Positions 49,106 to 64,000 of a DNA stretch of 64,000 nucleotides are shown piece after piece; within the stretch, counting starts at the first letter, position 1; each line of letters opens with the position of its first letter. The stretch is from NCBI GenBank assembly GCA_021613375.1, contig CM038717.1, forward strand, positions 40,028,087 through 40,092,086, in the 5' to 3' direction. The translations under genes were made by a program, and so were the position numbers. This stretch comes from Megaleporinus macrocephalus (lineage: Eukaryota > Chordata > Actinopteri > Characiformes > Anostomidae). Under the pieces are notes generated by a model. That model had not been told where the DNA came from. It ran no database searches and saw only the letters and a program-made list of their open reading frames with translations.

Positions 49106-49674
49106 TGGATCCTATAAGGACCTTTTACTTGCAGTTTTAAGTTTTGCTTCTCATCAAAAGAAAAAAATACAAAAATGTCGTAAATTTTACTTTGGCATTT
49201 AGACTCAAATTTACAAACGTATTTCACGATAGACAATTACAAAGAAACAACAAGTAGTGCACAGAATTTTATGTGAAATTCTTAAGTAACTAGACTGTAC
49301 TAGATTACGCTTGTAGAAAGTACTTTAATAATCTTCATTCTATTTACAAAGTCAAAAAATCATTTTTTACAGTGTGTGTACACACACATAGAAATATATT
49401 CCTATTACATTTACGCCATTTAGCAGAGTCTCTCATCCAGAGCGACTTACATAAATATTTTGTGTTCAGTCAGAGTATGTATCTCTATCTAGTACAGACA
49501 GGTTTAGGTCAAAAACTACTCTTGTGCTCAAACATTGCCATAAACAAGTGCCAGTGCTCATACCTAGAAAGAAGAAAACAAAATAAAAGCTTAGACACAC
49601 TGCAATAACTAGCAAGACAGGAATACCTACAGAGAAGAGAATAAATACAGGAGTACATACCGTATAAGTGCAAT

Positions 49675-49982
49675 ACTTAGCCAGTGTTCCTAGAAGATAA
49701 AGTGCAATTATAGTTCACACCAATGCTTAGGCAGAGTAGTGCCAATAAGGGCTCCACACAGATGCTCCGTCTTTTAGTTTCTAACGTAATTACTTCAGTG
49801 CCTTTGATTTAGGTTTCATGTCCATAGATGACACTATGGTTTTTAGTTAAGGCTTTACATGCGTGATCTTTCTCTTGCTACGTGCTGCGTCGCTCTGCTG
49901 ACTCTAAACCCACCCCAGGTGGGACTCCGACCGCAGTGACTCCGCTAGAAGCCCAGTGCTTTAGCTATTGGGCCACCAGGGT
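49675..49982 (-). mobile_element. tRNA-Arg-derived SINE, copy B (complete)
   Basis: A minus-strand head of 72 nt (49911-49982) followed by a tRNA-unrelated body ending at CTTAGCCAGTG. The anticodon loop CTTCTAG gives anticodon TCT (Arg). The head starts ACCCTGGTGGCCCAATAGC and the 3' acceptor side CTGGGGT pairs with the 5' ACCCTGG, allowing wobbles. The T-loop reads GGTCGGAGTCC instead of GGTTCGANTCC, so the B box is damaged. The body matches copy A at 50111-50330. Confidence 0.65.
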
Positions 49983-50110
49983 TTCGGGTGCACCTGCAGA
50001 GCCGGCGACGCAACAGGCCATTCTCCTTCCCCGCTTTCATTGGAACTTAACAAGTACAACGAGAGAAGTAAATCATTACTCTGTCAGATCTCACATATAC
50101 AAGCTGGACT

Positions 50111-50402
50111 ACTTAGCCAGTGTTCCTAGAAGATAAAGTGCAATTTATGGTTTACACCAATACTTGGGTAGAGTAGTGCTTGTAAAGGCTTCACAAAGAT
50201 GCACCGTCTTCCAGTTTCTAAAGTATCTTCTACGGTGCCTTTGATTTAGGCTTCATGTCCAAAAAATAATGCTATTGTTCTTAGTTAAGGCTCTACCTAC
50301 ATAATCTTTCTCTGGCTGTGCGCTGCATCCCACCCCAGGTGGGACTCGAACCCACAGTCTCTGGACTAAAAGCCCAGCGCCTTAGCCATTGGCAACCAGG
50401 GT
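50111..50402 (-). mobile_element. tRNA-Arg-derived SINE, copy A (complete)
   Basis: Second member of the tandem SINE pair in unit 0. The head is 50331-50402, and the body contains AGAGAAAGAT, GCCTTAACTAAGAACAATAG and GGACATGAAGCCTAAATCAA, all shared with copy B. I do not know a named family for it. Confidence 0.65.
50331..50402 (-). tRNA. tRNA-like SINE head, Arg body with TTT anticodon
   Basis: A 72-nt cloverleaf-like sequence: acceptor ACCCTGG/CTGGGGT (two wobbles), anticodon stem CTGGG/TCCAG with loop CTTTTAG, and T arm GTGGG-TTCGAGT-CCCAC with a perfect B box GGTTCGAGTCC. The D arm has lost one base relative to copy B (TTGCCAATGG for TGGCCCAATGG), which weakens the A box. The anticodon reads TTT (Lys) although the body resembles tRNA-Arg. 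Identical or nearly identical copies lie at 52278-52349, 54165-54236, 56118-56189, 58070-58141, 60020-60091 and 61971-62042. It is most likely a SINE head, not a functional tRNA gene. Confidence 0.5.
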
Positions 50403-50426
50403 TTCAGGAGCAGCTGCACAGCCGGT

Positions 50427-50544
<118 letters not shown>

Positions 50545-50701
50545 GCGCTGACGTGCCATGGGGCAAGAGGGTACTTATCTGACGGACAATAATATCAAAT
50601 AGCTGCTCTGTGAGAATTCCCTGATCTGAAGACTCCGCCAGCAGACACCTCAGTGCGCTCTCTCCTCCACCTCGCGCACGCTTTCGTGGCCGGCGTCACT
50701 G

Positions 50702-50743
50702 TGACGTCAGTGCACAGCGTTCCACTGGCAGACCCTATATAAG
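50702..50743 (+). promoter_or_regulatory. CRE plus TATA promoter-like module (type copy)
   Basis: A full palindromic CRE, TGACGTCA (50702-50709), lies 26 nt upstream of CTATATAAGGC (TATA box 50736-50743) in a GC-rich stretch. This is canonical Pol II core promoter geometry on the plus strand. About 100 nt downstream an ATG (50843) opens a 37-codon frame (MVVVFFRLK...), then an AATAAA follows. Other copies: CRE/TATA at 52635/52669, 54542/54576, 56494/56528, 58444/58478, 60395/60429 and 62331/62365. It may derive from an LTR or a gene promoter. Confidence 0.6.
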
Positions 50744-51858
50744 GCGGAGGGAAACTCCAGCTGCACCATTTCGCCTGACGTGAACGCCCGCGCTGCGATT
50801 GAGTGATTACTCGTTCGTTTACAAATACACACCGAGCGTCACATGGTCGTCGTATTTTTTCGACTAAAGTCGGCCAGTGTTGAAATTTGGACCGTGCATT
50901 CATGTAATAGGGTTTTTAGTGAAGTCGCTGGGACGAAACAAGACATTAAAACAAAATAAACAGAGAAACGACGCTCCGCTCAACTCATAGGAAGAGCCCG
51001 AGTCTCTCTCAGTGACTTCTTAAAGGGCCGGAGCGCGCTGCTCGTACAACATTAATATCAACAATACTGTATGTGTCCGTGTGGAAACGTTGCCTACGCG
51101 TGTGTAGGAGCTCCTATAGCGATAATGTGTGCGATATTGCGCATGCCAATGTGTACATTAAGCCTACTTGTGTACACACACATAGAAATATATTCCTAAT
51201 ACGTTTTACGCCATTTAGCAGAGTCTCTCATCCAGAGCGACTTACATAAGTGTTTTGTGTTCAGTCAGAGTATGTATCTCTATCTAGTACAGACAGGAAC
51301 GGAACTAAACAAGTACAAGGAGAAAGGCAAATCATTATTCTGTCAGATCGCACATAAACAAGCTGTGCTTGAACGTGAGCGGCCACGCAATGAAGCCACC
51401 GTGAGACACCCACCCAGCACACAGCAATGTCATAATCCAGTACGCGCATTAGGTCATCCCTTAAAAAATGAACAGTCAAATCCTATAGTTTACTATCAGA
51501 AGTATCAACAGGTCACATAACAGCTCCTATTTAGCTTCACGACTGACTAGATCACGTATACAGCAGCTACATCAACAACATCGAGCTTCGGGATAGTTAA
51601 GCGTAATGAGCCTGACAAGGGTTATCAGCAACATTAGCGAATGAGTTTGGCACATAAAGAGCTAAAACACAAGAGAAAGAGCTTTACTAAAGTGAAAGCA
51701 AACTTTTGAACGATAACTGCAGTAGTTTGTAACGTAATTACTTCAGTGCCTTTGATTTAGGCTTCATGTCCATAGATGACACTATGGTTTTTAGTTAAGG
51801 CTTTACATGCGTGATCTTTCTCTTGCTACGTGCTGCGTCGCTCTGCTGACTCTAAACC

Positions 51859-51929
51859 CACCCAGGTGGGACTCCGACCACAGTCACTCCGCTAGAAGCC
51901 CAGTGCTTTAGCTATTGGGCCACCAGGGT
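51859..51929 (-). tRNA. tRNA-Arg-like SINE head B (type copy in units 1-7)
   Basis: A 71-nt version of head B, lacking one C in the acceptor 3' strand compared with unit 0 (CACCCAG for CACCCCAG on the plus strand). Anticodon TCT in loop CTTCTAG. The anticodon stem is poorly paired (CTGGG against GCGGA) and the B box reads GGTCGGAGTCC, so it cannot be a working tRNA gene. Confidence 0.5.
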
Positions 51930-52373
51930 TTCGGGTGCACCTGCAGAGCCGGCGACGCAACAGGCCATTCTCCATCCCCGCTTTCATTGGAACTTAACAA
52001 GTACAACGAGAGAAGTAAATCATTACTCTGTCAGATCTCACATATACAAGCTGGACTACTTAGCCAGTGTTCCTAGAAGATAAAGTGCAATTTATGGTTT
52101 ACACCAATACTTGGGTAGAGTAGTGCTTGTAAAGGCTTCACAAAGATGCACCGTCTTCCAGTTTCTAAAGTATCTTCTACGGTGCCTTTGATTTAGGCTT
52201 CATGTCCAAAAAATAATGCTATTGTTCTTAGTTAAGGCTCTACCTACATAATCTTTCTCTGGCTGTGCGCTGCATCCCACCCCAGGTGGGACTCGAACCC
52301 ACAGTCTCTGGACTAAAAGCCCAGCGCCTTAGCCATTGGCAACCAGGGTTTCAGGAGCACCTGCACAGCCGGT

Positions 52374-64000
<11,627 letters not shown>

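Larger units (their letters stand above)
46040..49374. mobile_element. CACTA-like DNA transposon carrying a gene remnant
   Basis: The left end CACTGAGAAAAAT and the inverted right end CACTGTAAAAAAT agree at 11 of 13 positions, and both begin CACTG, as in EnSpm/CACTA elements. The flanks are TG on both sides (46038-46039 and 49375-49376). Macrosatellite units elsewhere show the uninterrupted junction CTACTTGTGTACAC, which fixes both ends of the 3,335-bp insertion. Subterminal ATTTACTT/AAGTAAAT repeats cluster near the left end. No transposase is visible. Instead it holds a degraded, spliced minus-strand gene fragment. The TG duplication sits in a TG-rich site, so slippage is an alternative explanation for it. 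Confidence 0.6.

Noticed and set aside
50311..50402. Functional tRNA-Lys gene cluster
   Set aside because: The body is Arg-like, the D arm has lost a base, two acceptor pairs are wobbles, and each copy continues into the same SINE body. A SINE head is the simpler reading.
50595..50903. 102-codon minus-strand ORF (MNARSKFQHW...) repeated in all macrosatellite units
   Set aside because: Copies are near-identical only because the satellite is. Compared with the diverged unit 0 version, most substitutions change amino acids, there is no start context or domain, and the frame runs antisense through the CRE/TATA module. I see no sign of purifying selection.
51257..51520. Overlapping 87- and 72-codon ORFs on opposite strands in each unit
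   Set aside because: They overlap each other, begin in a teleost interspersed repeat string, and recur only with the satellite. No recognisable domain.

Overview
This is a vertebrate nuclear window, almost certainly from a teleost fish. The evidence is three spliced coding exons of the E-protein gene tcf4 on the minus strand, several teleost-style interspersed repeats, and no prokaryote-like gene packing. By my rough tally about two thirds of the called bases are tandem repeats. There is one 1,000-base assembly gap (32340-33339).

Layout. 1-3590: a 22-bp and a 19-bp minisatellite and a pyrimidine tract. 3591-12700: mostly single-copy non-coding DNA with an unrecognised minus-strand acidic reading frame, an AT-rich forward/inverted/forward repeat, a 37-bp minisatellite, G-rich tracts and a Harbinger-like MITE. 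12700-21125: a GA block, a TTATA block, a second MITE with an internal 28-bp minisatellite, a degenerate AT repeat and a 3.6-kb array of 20-bp units. 21126-31654: the 3' end of tcf4. The last coding exon is 22102-22238, the bHLH exon 26390-26619, and the acidic-linker exon 31492-31654, which has two alternative donors 12 nt apart. Both introns between them are mostly minisatellite. 33340-45190: about 12 kb of an AT-rich 29-bp (58-bp dimer) satellite, directly after the gap. 45420-64000: a macrosatellite with a period of about 1.93-1.95 kb (six complete units, one disrupted edge unit, one truncated edge unit). Each unit carries a (CA)n tract, a CRE plus TATA promoter-like module and two tRNA-Arg-like SINE heads. 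The left edge unit is split by a 3.3-kb CACTA-like transposon holding a broken, spliced fish gene remnant.

The most interesting signals are these. (1) Both minisatellites in the tcf4 introns are built on CAGGTG/CACCTG, the E-box class bound by TCF4-type E proteins, while none of the other minisatellites outside the gene has an E-box. (2) The penultimate-intron array repeats the likely branchpoint of that intron. (3) The other intronic array presents a consensus-like 5' splice site in each unit on the transcribed strand. (4) The macrosatellite units supply an empty site for the CACTA-like insertion. The only confident protein-coding gene is tcf4, which must continue at higher coordinates across or beyond the gap. 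Functional readings of the repeats are inference.
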